A DNA stretch of 64,000 nt from NCBI RefSeq assembly GCF_008704995.1, contig NZ_CP023747.1:7474001-7538000 (forward strand), written 5' to 3'. The notes beneath the pieces are model-generated. The model was not told the origin of the DNA. It did no database searches and saw only the letters and a program-made list of their open reading frames with translations. This DNA comes from Streptomyces nodosus. GTDB lineage: Bacteria > Actinomycetota > Actinomycetes > Streptomycetales > Streptomycetaceae. Both the position numbers and the translations under genes were made by a program. Positions 43,012 to 51,572 of the stretch are shown here, piece by piece. The first letter of the stretch is position 1; each line of letters starts with the position of its first letter.

Positions 43012-43932
43012 CTAGTGGTCCGGGCACGGCTGCTCCTCCAGTTCGACGACGGTGCGCGAGGGCGTCCAGCAGTAGGCGGCCCGGCCCTCGGAGAACTCGG
43101 TGACCTGCCCGATCAGCTCCCCGCCCGCCCCGACGAGCCCGTCGAGCGCGGCGTCGAGGTCGTCCACCAGGTGAGCCGTGTGGGCGACGCCGGGCCACAC
43201 CGGCAGCCGGGGATCGGTACCCGCGGGCACATCCCGGAAGGACAGCAGCTCCAGCCGCACCCCGCTCACCGGGGACACGCACTGGACCAGGTCGCAGCCG
43301 AGCCCCGGGATGCCGAGCAGACCGCTGATCAGATCCGTCATCCCCAGGGCCTCGAAGGCCACCTCGAAGCCCAGCACCCGCCGGTGGAAGTCGACCGCCG
43401 CCCCCAGGTCCGGCACGACCACACCGCTGTGGTGCCAGGACCAGGTCCCGGCCGTGCCCGCGCGGGCCGGCCGCGGACGGGCCGCGGTATAGGCCCGCCA
43501 GCCCCCGTACGCCGAGATGTCCAGGTGGCGTCCCTCGGCCAGTTCCCGCGGATACAGGATGCCGTCCAGGGTGCGGCCGTCCGCCAGTTCGACCGGCCCC
43601 CGGTAGAGGCCCGGGGGCTCCCCGGCCTCCACGCGGCGCAGCACATCGGCCGGTACCCGGTAGACCTCGCCCGCCACCGAGACCCCGTGCGGGCCGTTCT
43701 CCTCCGAGGTCAGCCGGTACATCCCCGGATGCACATCGCCGACGGAATGCAGCCGGTACCGGGGCACGGTGCGGGCCTCGCCGAGGAATTCGGCGCCCGC
43801 GAGGTTGGGGTGCAGGGCGAGCCCCCGCATCAGGGTTCCGTTGACGAACAGGTCGGTGGTCGGTGCGGTGGTGGCTTCGGTCGTCGGCTCGGTGTCCACG
43901 AGGTTCTTCTTCCGGAGGTCGTCGGAGGGCAT
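43012..43932 (-). CDS. GGCT-like/VOC fusion protein
   Basis: 306 residues. Residues ~28-145 resemble the gamma-glutamylcyclotransferase-like fold found at the C-terminus of allophanate hydrolase (AtzF): DLFVNGTLMRGLALHPNLAGAEFLG, then GMYRLTSEENGPHGVSVAGEVYRVP, and ILYPRELAEG. Residues ~165-305 are a vicinal-oxygen-chelate (glyoxalase/bleomycin-resistance) domain: WSWHHSGVVVPDLGAAVDFHRRVLGFEVAF and HTAHLVDDLDAAL, with His and Glu positions for a metal. The start is uncertain: ATG at 43932 lacks a ribosome-binding site, and GTG at 43899 (GGAAGAAGAACC upstream) is an alternative. I know of no characterised protein with this architecture. It is 3 bp from the GGT-family gene. Confidence 0.7.
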   Translation of the reverse strand: MPSDDLRKKNLVDTEPTTEATTAPTTDLFVNGTLMRGLALHPNLAGAEFLGEARTVPRYRLHSVGDVHPGMYRLTSEENGPHGVSVAGEVYRVPADVLRRVEAGEPPGLYRGPVELADGRTLDGILYPRELAEGRHLDISAYGGWRAYTAARPRPARAGTAGTWSWHHSGVVVPDLGAAVDFHRRVLGFEVAFEALGMTDLISGLLGIPGLGCDLVQCVSPVSGVRLELLSFRDVPAGTDPRLPVWPGVAHTAHLVDDLDAALDGLVGAGGELIGQVTEFSEGRAAYCWTPSRTVVELEEQPCPDH

Positions 43933-43935
43933 CGG

Positions 43936-45720
43936 CTAGCGGGCCATGGCGTACGCGCTGCGCCGGGGGTCGGCGCCGGCGGCGAGGACCCGGGGCCCGT
44001 CCGGGGGAGGGGGCACGAGATCGCCCACGGTCTGCACCGATCCGGCGTCGAACTCGTACGCGGGCCACGCCCGCACGTCGTGGCCGCGGGCCGTGAGGCC
44101 GTCCCGTACGGCCTGCGGGATCCGGTCCTCGACCAGCAGCAGGCCGTCGCCGGACGGGTGCGGGTGGAAGCCCCCGGGATAGCTGGAGCCGAAGACCCGT
44201 GGCGCCTCGACCGCCTGCTGGGCGGTCATCCCGAAGACCGTCTGGTTCAGATACGCCTGGAGCATCGCCTGCACGATGACGTCACCGCCCGGGCAGCCCA
44301 TCGCGGTGACCGCCGGTTCCCCGCCCGTGTCCTGAAGGGCGATCAGCGCGGCGGGTGTCACACAGGGCCGCTTGCCCGGAGCGATCACATTCGGATGGCC
44401 CGCGACCAGGCGGCTCTGCACACCGCGCGGGGAGCACAGGATGCCGAGGCCGGGGACGATCGGGGCGCCGTCGAGCGTGTCGCTGGGGGACGTGGCGAAC
44501 GCGGTGCCCTCGCCGTCCATGACCACGACCGCCGTGGTGCTGCCGAGCCTCGGCCTGCCGTCGGGCAGCGTCGGCAGGCTGGGCAGCGCCCGGTGCCCGA
44601 TCCTGGCCCGCAGATCGTCCAGATGACCGGGGGCCAGCAGGCTCTGCGGGTCCACCGACGTGTACCGGGGGTCCCCGAAGGCCCGCTCGCGCTCGGAGAA
44701 GGCGAGCTTGAGGGCCTCGGTGACCAGATGCAGATACTCCTCACCGTTGTGCCCGTCGGCCGGGAGACCGCAGCGGTCCAGAACGCCCAGCGACTGAGCG
44801 ATGATCAGGCCCTGGCTCCAGGCCGGGGTGACGTGCACGGTGCGGTCCCCGAAGCGCACGGACGGCGCGACATCGACGTCCGCCGAGAACTCGGCGAGGT
44901 CGTCCGCCTCCAGGAACCCGCCGGCCGCCCGTACGAACTCGGCGATCCGGACGGCCGGTTCGCCCCGGTAGAACGCGTCGTGCGCGGCCGTCAGCCCGCC
45001 GTGCCGGTCCGCCCCCGCGCGCAGCGCCGCCCCCTCGGCGTCGGCCAGCGAACGCAGCAGCGCGGCGAGGTCGCGCTGGACCAGCCGTTCACCCGGCCGA
45101 GGAGGCCGCCCGAGCGGGCAGTACACCTCCCGACTGGACTCCCAGGCCGCGAAGCCCCGTCCCATCACGGCCAGACTGCGCGCGGTGCGCACATCGACGG
45201 GGAAGCCCTCCTCGGCCAGTGCGACGGCGGGAGCGACGGCCTCGGCGAAGCTGATGGTGCCGAAGTCGCGCAGCGCCGTGATCCAGCCGGAGGGGGCACC
45301 GGGCACGATCGACGGAGCCCCGCCGAGCGGGAGCGCCCCGCCGTGCCGGGCGAGCATGGCGTCAAGGGTCGCCTCCCGGCCCCACACCCCGACCCCCGCG
45401 ACGCTGTGGACCGTGTCCGAGCCGGCCGGGCGGATCAGGATGGGGGCGATACCGCCGAAGTTCGCCATGTCGACCTGGACCACATTGGAGGCGAGGCCGG
45501 CTGCGACCCCGGCGTCCACCGCGTTGCCGCCTCGGCCCAGCACCTCCGCCGCGACCTGGCTGACCAGGGGATGCCCTCCGACGACCGCCCAGCGTTCGCC
45601 GAGCAGTGTGGGGCGCATCGACTCGGGTCCCGGGAAGGCGCCGGGCACGATGCCGCCGCCCATGCCCGAGCCCTGCTCCGGCCCGTCGCCCATGGGTTCG
45701 AATCCCTGTGCGATGGTCAT
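43936..45720 (-). CDS. Gamma-glutamyltransferase-family protein, atypical active site
   Basis: 594 residues from ATG at 45720, with AAGGAG upstream. Overall it follows the Ntn-hydrolase GGT family, including the expected self-cleavage site GSTTAVVVMD (Thr395-Thr396). However, comparing by eye with E. coli GGT, the Arg that binds the gamma-glutamyl carboxylate is missing (VAGVGVWG at 107-114 replaces the DFRE region), the His after the Thr pair is Ala397, and the oxyanion Ser-Ser pair becomes Cys453-Val454 (GKRPCVTP). So it may hydrolyse a different amide. No signal peptide is visible, so it may be cytoplasmic, also unlike the secreted type. Confidence 0.82.
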   Translation of the reverse strand: MTIAQGFEPMGDGPEQGSGMGGGIVPGAFPGPESMRPTLLGERWAVVGGHPLVSQVAAEVLGRGGNAVDAGVAAGLASNVVQVDMANFGGIAPILIRPAGSDTVHSVAGVGVWGREATLDAMLARHGGALPLGGAPSIVPGAPSGWITALRDFGTISFAEAVAPAVALAEEGFPVDVRTARSLAVMGRGFAAWESSREVYCPLGRPPRPGERLVQRDLAALLRSLADAEGAALRAGADRHGGLTAAHDAFYRGEPAVRIAEFVRAAGGFLEADDLAEFSADVDVAPSVRFGDRTVHVTPAWSQGLIIAQSLGVLDRCGLPADGHNGEEYLHLVTEALKLAFSERERAFGDPRYTSVDPQSLLAPGHLDDLRARIGHRALPSLPTLPDGRPRLGSTTAVVVMDGEGTAFATSPSDTLDGAPIVPGLGILCSPRGVQSRLVAGHPNVIAPGKRPCVTPAALIALQDTGGEPAVTAMGCPGGDVIVQAMLQAYLNQTVFGMTAQQAVEAPRVFGSSYPGGFHPHPSGDGLLLVEDRIPQAVRDGLTARGHDVRAWPAYEFDAGSVQTVGDLVPPPPDGPRVLAAGADPRRSAYAMAR

Positions 45721-45816
45721 CGCGTTCTCCTTCCGAGTTGTCTGGTGCTGCGTTCTCACGGCTCCGGCGCGGACCGGCCCGTGCCGGTGTCTTCCGGTGG
45801 TCCGCCCGGTGCCGGG

Positions 45817-46704
45817 TCAGCCCGGGTACGGCGGGACCGGGCGCCCGCACACTCCGACGTCCGCGGCGAACACCGCTCCGGCGTCGGGTTCGGCGGCCAG
45901 CCGGCGTCCGTCCATCTCGACCCGGCCGGTGGTGACATACAGCCGGTCGAGCGCGGGACCGCCGAACGCGCAACTGGTCACCTGACGTACCGGTAGCGGC
46001 AGGGTCGCGTCATGGCGCGCGCCGGCGTCGTATCTGCGGATCTGGCCGCCTCGCCAGAGCGCGACCCATACCCCGCCCTCCGCGTCGACGGCGAGGCCGT
46101 CCGGCACCCCGGCCTCGTCCTCGATACTCACCCAGGGGCGGCGGTCGCGGGCCTCACCCGTCGCCGGGTCGAAGTCGAGCACGTCGATGCGCCGGGTCGC
46201 GCTGTCCACGAAGTACATCCGGCTGCCGTCCGGTGACCAGCCGATCCCGTTGGCCACACTGGTGCGGTCCAGGACCCGCTCCGGAACCGAAGAGCCCGGC
46301 GCCAGCCGGTGGAGGGCGCCGCGCCCGGGGAGCATCTCCGCGTCGAGGGTGCCGAACCACAGACGGCCGGCCGGGTCCACCCCGGCGTCGCCCAGGCGGT
46401 TGCTCCCGGGCTCGCCCGGGACGGTGATCGTCCGTTCGACCTCGCCGTCGGCATCGAGCAGCAGCACGCCGTGGTGTGCGGCCACGGCCAGGCCGCCGCC
46501 CGCTCGGGGCAGCACCGCGCTCACCGCATGCCCGAACTGCCGGTGCGAGAATTCCCCGGTCGCGGGCGTGTAGCGGTGGAGCCGGCCACGCAGGATGTCG
46601 ACCCAGAGCAGCTCGCCCCTGACACCGTCCCAGGCGGGACCTTCGCCGAGCTGATCGCCGGTGCGCAGGACGGGTCCCGTCGGCGCGGGCAGCACGCGCA
46701 TCAT
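45817..46704 (-). CDS. SMP-30/gluconolactonase-family lactonase
   Basis: 295 residues from the first of two adjacent ATGs at 46704, whose ATGA overlaps the stop of the amidohydrolase gene. It is a six-bladed beta-propeller of the SMP-30 family, with the metal-site residues Glu in LGEGPAWD, Asn in SVANGIGWSPDG and Asp in VPDGLAVDAEGGVWVA. These enzymes hydrolyse lactones such as sugar-acid lactones with a divalent metal. In this operon it probably opens a cyclic ester intermediate. Confidence 0.85.
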   Translation of the reverse strand: MMRVLPAPTGPVLRTGDQLGEGPAWDGVRGELLWVDILRGRLHRYTPATGEFSHRQFGHAVSAVLPRAGGGLAVAAHHGVLLLDADGEVERTITVPGEPGSNRLGDAGVDPAGRLWFGTLDAEMLPGRGALHRLAPGSSVPERVLDRTSVANGIGWSPDGSRMYFVDSATRRIDVLDFDPATGEARDRRPWVSIEDEAGVPDGLAVDAEGGVWVALWRGGQIRRYDAGARHDATLPLPVRQVTSCAFGGPALDRLYVTTGRVEMDGRRLAAEPDAGAVFAADVGVCGRPVPPYPG

Positions 46705-48164
46705 GACTCCGTCCCGGCGAGCAGGCCGCGCAGCGGCTCCTCGTATGCGGCCAGGGAGTCCAGCCGGCGCGTCCGTGCCTCCCGGTCCGTCTCCAGGACC
46801 GTCCGCAGCCGGGCCAGCGCGGCCTCGGCCGCGGGGCGTCCATGCACCGCTCCCCCCGCCACCAGCGGGCGGCCGGAGCGGAACACATCGGTGACATCGG
46901 TCGCCGCCGCGCCGCTCACGATCCGCTCCACGGGGTCCAGGTCGGCCTTCGCGCCCGTGGTCCCGGTCGCGACGCAGATCAGATCGGCGCGGAAACCGGG
47001 GGCGATCCGGCCGAGCCGCCCGCCGTGCCCGGTCGCGGCGGCCCCTCCCTCGGTGGCCATGGCCAGCACCTCGTGCGGGGTCAGCGGGCCGCCCGTGCGC
47101 TCGGCGGCGGCCAGCGCCGCACGCATCTCCGCGAACATGTCCGGTGCCGCCGTGTGCTGGCTGTCCATCCCCAGCGCCACGGTCACCCCGGCGTCCAGCC
47201 AGGACCGCACCGGGGCGTCGCCGGAGGCGAGCCGCGCGTTCGAGACCGGGCAGTGCACGAGCGCGGCACCGCGCCGCGCCAGCAGCGCGATCTCGGGGCC
47301 GGTCAGCCAGACACCGTGCGCGGCGGAGAGCCCCGGACCCAGCAGCCCGTGCCGGTCGAGCCTGCTCACCGGGTCGCTGCCGCCGTCGCGTCCACCGAGC
47401 CAGGTGCGCTGGTGGCGGCTCTCCAGCAGATGGGTGTGGAGCCGCAGCCCGTCGTCGGCGCATCGGCGCAGCACCTCCAGCGCCTCGTCGGAGCACCACT
47501 GCGGCGCCACCGGCGCCACCCCGAGGCGCACTCCGGGGCACGAGGGGGCCAAGGAAGCGGCCAGGGCCGGCAGATCCCCCGGCGGGATGCCCCGTGCGGG
47601 CGCGGCCAGTGACCGCGGTTCCCGCGCCGGTCCTGGCCATGCCACCGGCAGCGGCTCGGGCAGGAACTCGGCCCGGTCGGTGATCCCGACCGCCAGCTCG
47701 GCCCGCAGCCCGGCCTCGGTCAGCGCGGAGGCGACCGCGCGCACCCCGGCCGCGTAGGTGTCCGCGTCGGCGAAGGAGTGGTGGATCGCCTGCACGGTCG
47801 TCACCCCGGTGGCCACCAGGGCCACGGCCGCCGCCGTCGTGTCGTCGTACGGGTCGAGGGCGGTGGTTCCGGTGAGCCGTACGACCCAGGTCTCCAGGTC
47901 GGTGTCCGCCACGCCCTGTTCGCCGAGCGGCAGGGCACGCAGGTGCGAATGCGCGTCGGTGAACGCCGGGAGCACCACGCCGTCGAGCTCCGTCGTGCGA
48001 TCGGCGGGTGCGCGGTCGGCCAGTTCGGCGAACGGGGCGACGGCCACCACCGTGCCGTTCTCGACCAGTACACCGGCATCCCTGAGCGGGACGGCCCGCG
48101 CGTGGGTCAGCAGGGTCCGGCAGCGCAGCAGCAGCGGGCCGGCGGGAGGCGGGAAGGGACTCAT
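46701..48164 (-). CDS. ATZ/TRZ-type metallo-amidohydrolase
   Basis: 487 residues from ATG at 48164, overlapping the permease stop by 4 bp. All metal-ligand positions of the amidohydrolase superfamily are present: DAHSHLR (H-x-H), HTHLLESRHQ (His), SAAHGVWLTGPE (His) and GMDSQHTAAPDMF (catalytic Asp). The C-terminal beta-sandwich with GFRADLICV is typical of the cytosine/guanine deaminase and atrazine-chlorohydrolase branch (ATZ/TRZ). It should be a hydrolytic deaminase or ring-opening hydrolase on a nitrogen heterocycle. Confidence 0.85.
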   Translation of the reverse strand: MSPFPPPAGPLLLRCRTLLTHARAVPLRDAGVLVENGTVVAVAPFAELADRAPADRTTELDGVVLPAFTDAHSHLRALPLGEQGVADTDLETWVVRLTGTTALDPYDDTTAAAVALVATGVTTVQAIHHSFADADTYAAGVRAVASALTEAGLRAELAVGITDRAEFLPEPLPVAWPGPAREPRSLAAPARGIPPGDLPALAASLAPSCPGVRLGVAPVAPQWCSDEALEVLRRCADDGLRLHTHLLESRHQRTWLGGRDGGSDPVSRLDRHGLLGPGLSAAHGVWLTGPEIALLARRGAALVHCPVSNARLASGDAPVRSWLDAGVTVALGMDSQHTAAPDMFAEMRAALAAAERTGGPLTPHEVLAMATEGGAAATGHGGRLGRIAPGFRADLICVATGTTGAKADLDPVERIVSGAAATDVTDVFRSGRPLVAGGAVHGRPAAEAALARLRTVLETDREARTRRLDSLAAYEEPLRGLLAGTES

Positions 48165-49009
48165 CGCCGCTCCGCCCAGGGCAGCAGCAGCCGTTCGGCC
48201 AGCGTGACCAGGGAGAACAGCAGCCCGGCGACGAGCGACGAGGCGAGGATCGCCGCCCACATGGTCGTGGTCTCCAGGGAGAGCGCCGCAGTGATCACGA
48301 GCTTGCCGAGTCCCTGACCGCCGATGATCCACTCGGCGGTCATCACCCCGAGCACGGCCGACGGCGCGGCGATCCGCATCGCGTCGAAGAAGGCGGGCAT
48401 CGCCGCGGGCAGTCTCACCCGGCGGTAGACGGTGACCGGGCGGCAGTTGAGCACATGCATCAGCTCCAGCGCCTCCCGTTCGACCGAACGCAGCCCGAGG
48501 AGCACATTGATCAGGGTGGGGAAGAACACGATCAGCGCTGCCACCACGATGGTGAGCGTCGCGCCCCGGCCGAACGCCAGGGTGATGAACGGCGCCAGCG
48601 CCACCACCGGGATCGCCCGCAGGGTGAGCGCGAGCGGGTACAGCACGGAGGCCAGGACCGGCGACGCCGAGATGAGCAACGCGAGCGCGAAACCGGCCGC
48701 GTTACCCGCGGCGAAGCCCCCCAGGACCGCGAGCACGGTGGACTTCACGGCCTCCAGCACCGCACCCCAGTCGGCGGTGGTGACGATCTCGCTGGGCGCG
48801 GGCAGGGCGTACGACGGGGTACCGGTGACCCGTACCCCGACCTCCCACACCGCGAGCGCCGCCGCCAGCACCGCTACGGAGACGGCCGGGCCACGCACAC
48901 CGGGCAGGGACGGCCCACGGCGCTTCTCCGTGCTCATGGCCTCCGCCTTGCCGGCCGAGGCGACGGCACCGGGGGCGCTGCCCGGCCGGAAGGGTGTCTG
49001 CATCCTCAT
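48161..49009 (-). CDS. ABC transporter permease (NMT1/SsuC-type)
   Basis: 282 residues with six hydrophobic segments, after a hydrophilic N-terminus. The cytoplasmic coupling loop is EALELMHVLNCRPVTVYRRVRLPAAMPAFFDAMRIAAPSAVLGVMTAEWIIG, the EAA motif of SsuC/TauC/ThiX-type permeases. It ends 4 bp inside the next gene and its start abuts the second permease. The two different permease subunits form a heterodimer. Confidence 0.88.
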   Translation of the reverse strand: MRMQTPFRPGSAPGAVASAGKAEAMSTEKRRGPSLPGVRGPAVSVAVLAAALAVWEVGVRVTGTPSYALPAPSEIVTTADWGAVLEAVKSTVLAVLGGFAAGNAAGFALALLISASPVLASVLYPLALTLRAIPVVALAPFITLAFGRGATLTIVVAALIVFFPTLINVLLGLRSVEREALELMHVLNCRPVTVYRRVRLPAAMPAFFDAMRIAAPSAVLGVMTAEWIIGGQGLGKLVITAALSLETTTMWAAILASSLVAGLLFSLVTLAERLLLPWAERR

Positions 49010-49830
49010 CAGCGGCGCTCACTTCCCGCGTCGACCGACGCATGCCACGGGGTGGCGATCCGGGCCAGCCATCCGAACGCCGCCGCCAGCAGGCCGGTGA
49101 TGGCGCTGGACAGCACCAGGGCGGCCCACAGTTGGGGCATCTGATAGCCGAACATCGCGTACAGCAGGGCCAGTCCGAGACCCTGGTCGGCGCCCACCCA
49201 CTCGGCGATCATCGCTGCGATGAACGCGGCCGGAGCGGCGATCTTCAGGGAGGCGGTGAAGGCCGGGAGCGCGTACGGCAGCCGCAGGAAGCGCAGGGAG
49301 CCCGCCCAGCCCGTGTTCAGGACCTCGCCGAGCTCCCGCACCCGGCGATCGGTCGAGCGCAGTGCGCCGGTGAGGTTGACCAGTACCGGGAAGAACGCGG
49401 CCAGCAGCGCCACCGCGGCCTTGGAGGTGAAGCCGAGGCCGAGCCAGGCGACCAGCGCGGGTGCGAGCGCGACCACGGGGATGCTGTAGATCATCAGTGA
49501 GAGGCGGTACACGCCGTCCCCGATCAGCGGCAACCGGTCCATGACCAGTGCCAGTACCACGGCGAGAGCCACTCCGCCGATGAACCCGGCCGCGGCTTCT
49601 CCCACGGTGGTCAGCGTGTTGCTCCAGTAGGCGGTGCGGCCGTCCCACAGCACCCCGAGGATCCGCGAGGGGGGCGGCAGCACCCCGCCCGGCCGGTACT
49701 CGGTCCGGCCGTACACCTCCCAGGCGGCGAGGAGCGCGCAGTAGACGGTGGCGGCGATCAGGGCCGATGTACGGCGGTTCAGCGGCTGCCGCCCGAGGAC
49801 TCCCGAAGCCGCCGGAGCGTTCCGGTTCAC
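49009..49830 (-). CDS. ABC transporter permease (NMT1/SsuC-type)
   Basis: 273 residues from GTG at 49830, which overlaps the ATPase stop (GTGA). Six hydrophobic segments and the EAA-loop RELGEVLNTGWAGSLRFLRLPYALPAFTASLKIAAPAAFIAAMIAEWVG. It shares its stop base with the start of the other permease (1-bp overlap). Two distinct permeases, instead of one homodimeric gene, are less common for this class. Confidence 0.88.
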   Translation of the reverse strand: MNRNAPAASGVLGRQPLNRRTSALIAATVYCALLAAWEVYGRTEYRPGGVLPPPSRILGVLWDGRTAYWSNTLTTVGEAAAGFIGGVALAVVLALVMDRLPLIGDGVYRLSLMIYSIPVVALAPALVAWLGLGFTSKAAVALLAAFFPVLVNLTGALRSTDRRVRELGEVLNTGWAGSLRFLRLPYALPAFTASLKIAAPAAFIAAMIAEWVGADQGLGLALLYAMFGYQMPQLWAALVLSSAITGLLAAAFGWLARIATPWHASVDAGSERR

Positions 49831-50684
49831 GGTTCGATCTCCCGGTACACCTCGGTCAGCAGGTCGGTGAGCCGCTGCTCGTAGGCCGTGAACTCCGGCA
49901 GCAGCATCGTCTCCGCCGTCCGCGGGCGGGGCAGGTCGATCTCCAGTTCGGCGATGATCCGGCCGGGTCCGCGGCCCAGGACGAACACCTGGTCGGAGAG
50001 GAAGACGGCCTCGGACACGTTGTGGGTGACCAGGATCGCGGTCGTCCCGGTCTCCAGCCAGATCCGCTGCAACTCGTCGTTCATCTGCCGGCGCCGGATC
50101 TCGTCCAGGCCGTTGAACGGCTCGTCGAGGAAGAGCAGCCGAGGACGAAGGATCAACGCGCGGGCGATGGCCACCCGCCGGGCCATACCGCCGGACAGCT
50201 TCGCCGGCAAAGCCTTCTCGAAGCCTTCCAGACCGACCAGGCGCAGCAGATCGCGGGCCTGCTCGCGGCGTTCGTCCTTCGGTACTCCGGCCACCTGCAA
50301 CGGCAGTTCCACGTTGGCCAGCGCGCTGCGCCAGGGGAGCAGCACCGGGTCCTGGAAGACGAAGCCGAACTCCGCCGCCTTACGGGCCTGCGTCGGGGTC
50401 CGGCCGAACACCTCGACGGTGCCGGTGGTCGGCTGGACGACATCGGCGAGGATCCGCAGCAGGGTCGACTTGCCGCATCCGGACGGGCCGATGAGCGTGG
50501 CGAAGGCGCCCTCACGGACAGTCAGGTCGATGCCTTCCAACGCGGTGAAGGGCGAGCCCCCGACATCGAACCGCTTGCCGATGCCCTCGGCGCGCACCAC
50601 CGCGCCGCTGCCGCCTCCTGCCGTCCCCGCCGCGGTCTTCGCGGCTGCGAGGGCCGGACCGGGGTGCCGGCCCGCGGCCCTCAC
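49827..50684 (-). CDS. ABC transporter ATPase (SsuB/TauB/ThiZ-type)
   Basis: 285 residues from GTG at 50684. Walker A GPSGCGKST (66-74), Q-loop VFQDPVLLPW, signature LSGGMARRVAIARAL, Walker B LLFLDEPFNGLD and switch His VTHNVSEAV are all intact. It powers import for the lipoprotein and two permeases in the same operon. Overlaps the amidohydrolase-2 gene by 4 bp (GTGA). Confidence 0.9.
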   Translation of the reverse strand: MRAAGRHPGPALAAAKTAAGTAGGGSGAVVRAEGIGKRFDVGGSPFTALEGIDLTVREGAFATLIGPSGCGKSTLLRILADVVQPTTGTVEVFGRTPTQARKAAEFGFVFQDPVLLPWRSALANVELPLQVAGVPKDERREQARDLLRLVGLEGFEKALPAKLSGGMARRVAIARALILRPRLLFLDEPFNGLDEIRRRQMNDELQRIWLETGTTAILVTHNVSEAVFLSDQVFVLGRGPGRIIAELEIDLPRPRTAETMLLPEFTAYEQRLTDLLTEVYREIEP

Positions 50685-51469
50685 GCCCGGACTCCGTCGC
50701 TCGCCGCGGTGTCGGCGTCGGTCGCGCCGGGGCCGCCGTCCAGGCCCAGCAGACGGGCCAGGTTGGCGCCCTCGACCAGGGCCCGGTCCGCCTCGTCCGG
50801 GACGGCCCGGGCGATCTTGGCCCGTTCCAGGTCGAAGTGGCTTCCCGGCCAGTCGGTACCCATCACCAGACGGGAGGCGCCGAGCCGCCCGTAGGCCATC
50901 TGCACCTCGATGAGCTGGGTGCCGGACGTCTCCAGATAGATGTGCTCATTGCGTTCGGCGACCAGGATCGCCTCGTTGACGTTCCAGATCGTGCCCATGT
51001 GGGCGATCAGCAGGGGCACTTCGGGGAAGCCCTTGGAGATCTCCTCGATGGACAGCGGGGCGCAGAACGGGTCGTCCAGCGCGTTCACCAGGATCATCAG
51101 CCCGGCCTCACGGGCGACCGAGAAGACCGGGTCGAGCAGCCCGTGGTCGGCGAAGTGGTAGCCGTGCATCGTCGGGTGGAGCTTGAGACCCTTGAGTCCG
51201 TACTCCTGCCCGCACTTCAGGACGGTCTCCACCGCGTCCGGCCGCCTGGGGTCCACCTGGCCGAAGCCGACGATACGGTCCGGGTGTTCGGCGACCGTCC
51301 TGGCGATGAAGTCGTTGTCGATCATCTGGCCGAGGGAGCACCCCACGGCCATGTCCACGCCCGCCGCGTCCATCGACGCGATCATGTTCTCGGGGGTGTA
51401 GGACTCGGCCGTGAGGTAGTCCGAAGTCCCCCCGGCCTGCCACACGTTGTTGTACGCGTCGATGATCAC
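50681..51469 (-). CDS. Amidohydrolase-2-like TIM barrel lacking the HxH motif
   Basis: 262 residues from GTG at 51469. The body matches the amidohydrolase_2 (ACMSD-like decarboxylase/hydrolase) family: GLKGLKLHPTMHGYHF, LLIAHMGTIWN and RLVMGTDWPGSHFDLERAK with the late Asp. But the N-terminal metal motif, normally D-x-H-x-H, is here D4-A-Y6-N-N8, so both histidines are replaced, and the mid-barrel His region reads LVNALDD. The protein may work without a metal or with a rearranged site. Its operon position next to the transporter genes suggests an early step or a binding role. Confidence 0.75.
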   Translation of the reverse strand: MIIDAYNNVWQAGGTSDYLTAESYTPENMIASMDAAGVDMAVGCSLGQMIDNDFIARTVAEHPDRIVGFGQVDPRRPDAVETVLKCGQEYGLKGLKLHPTMHGYHFADHGLLDPVFSVAREAGLMILVNALDDPFCAPLSIEEISKGFPEVPLLIAHMGTIWNVNEAILVAERNEHIYLETSGTQLIEVQMAYGRLGASRLVMGTDWPGSHFDLERAKIARAVPDEADRALVEGANLARLLGLDGGPGATDADTAASDGVRA

Positions 51470-51572
51470 GGGTGTTTCACTCCGCTTCGATTGGTTGTCG
51501 GGTACCGACCGGCCCGCCGAGGTGTCGCGGGCCGGGACGGGGCGAGCCGGGTACGGCCGGACGGGATCGGGC

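Noticed and set aside
42928..45996. A 3-kb open frame on the plus strand across the E1 alpha, fusion and GGT genes
   Set aside because: It is antisense to three genes with intact domains and motifs; such frames are a by-product of third-position GC bias.
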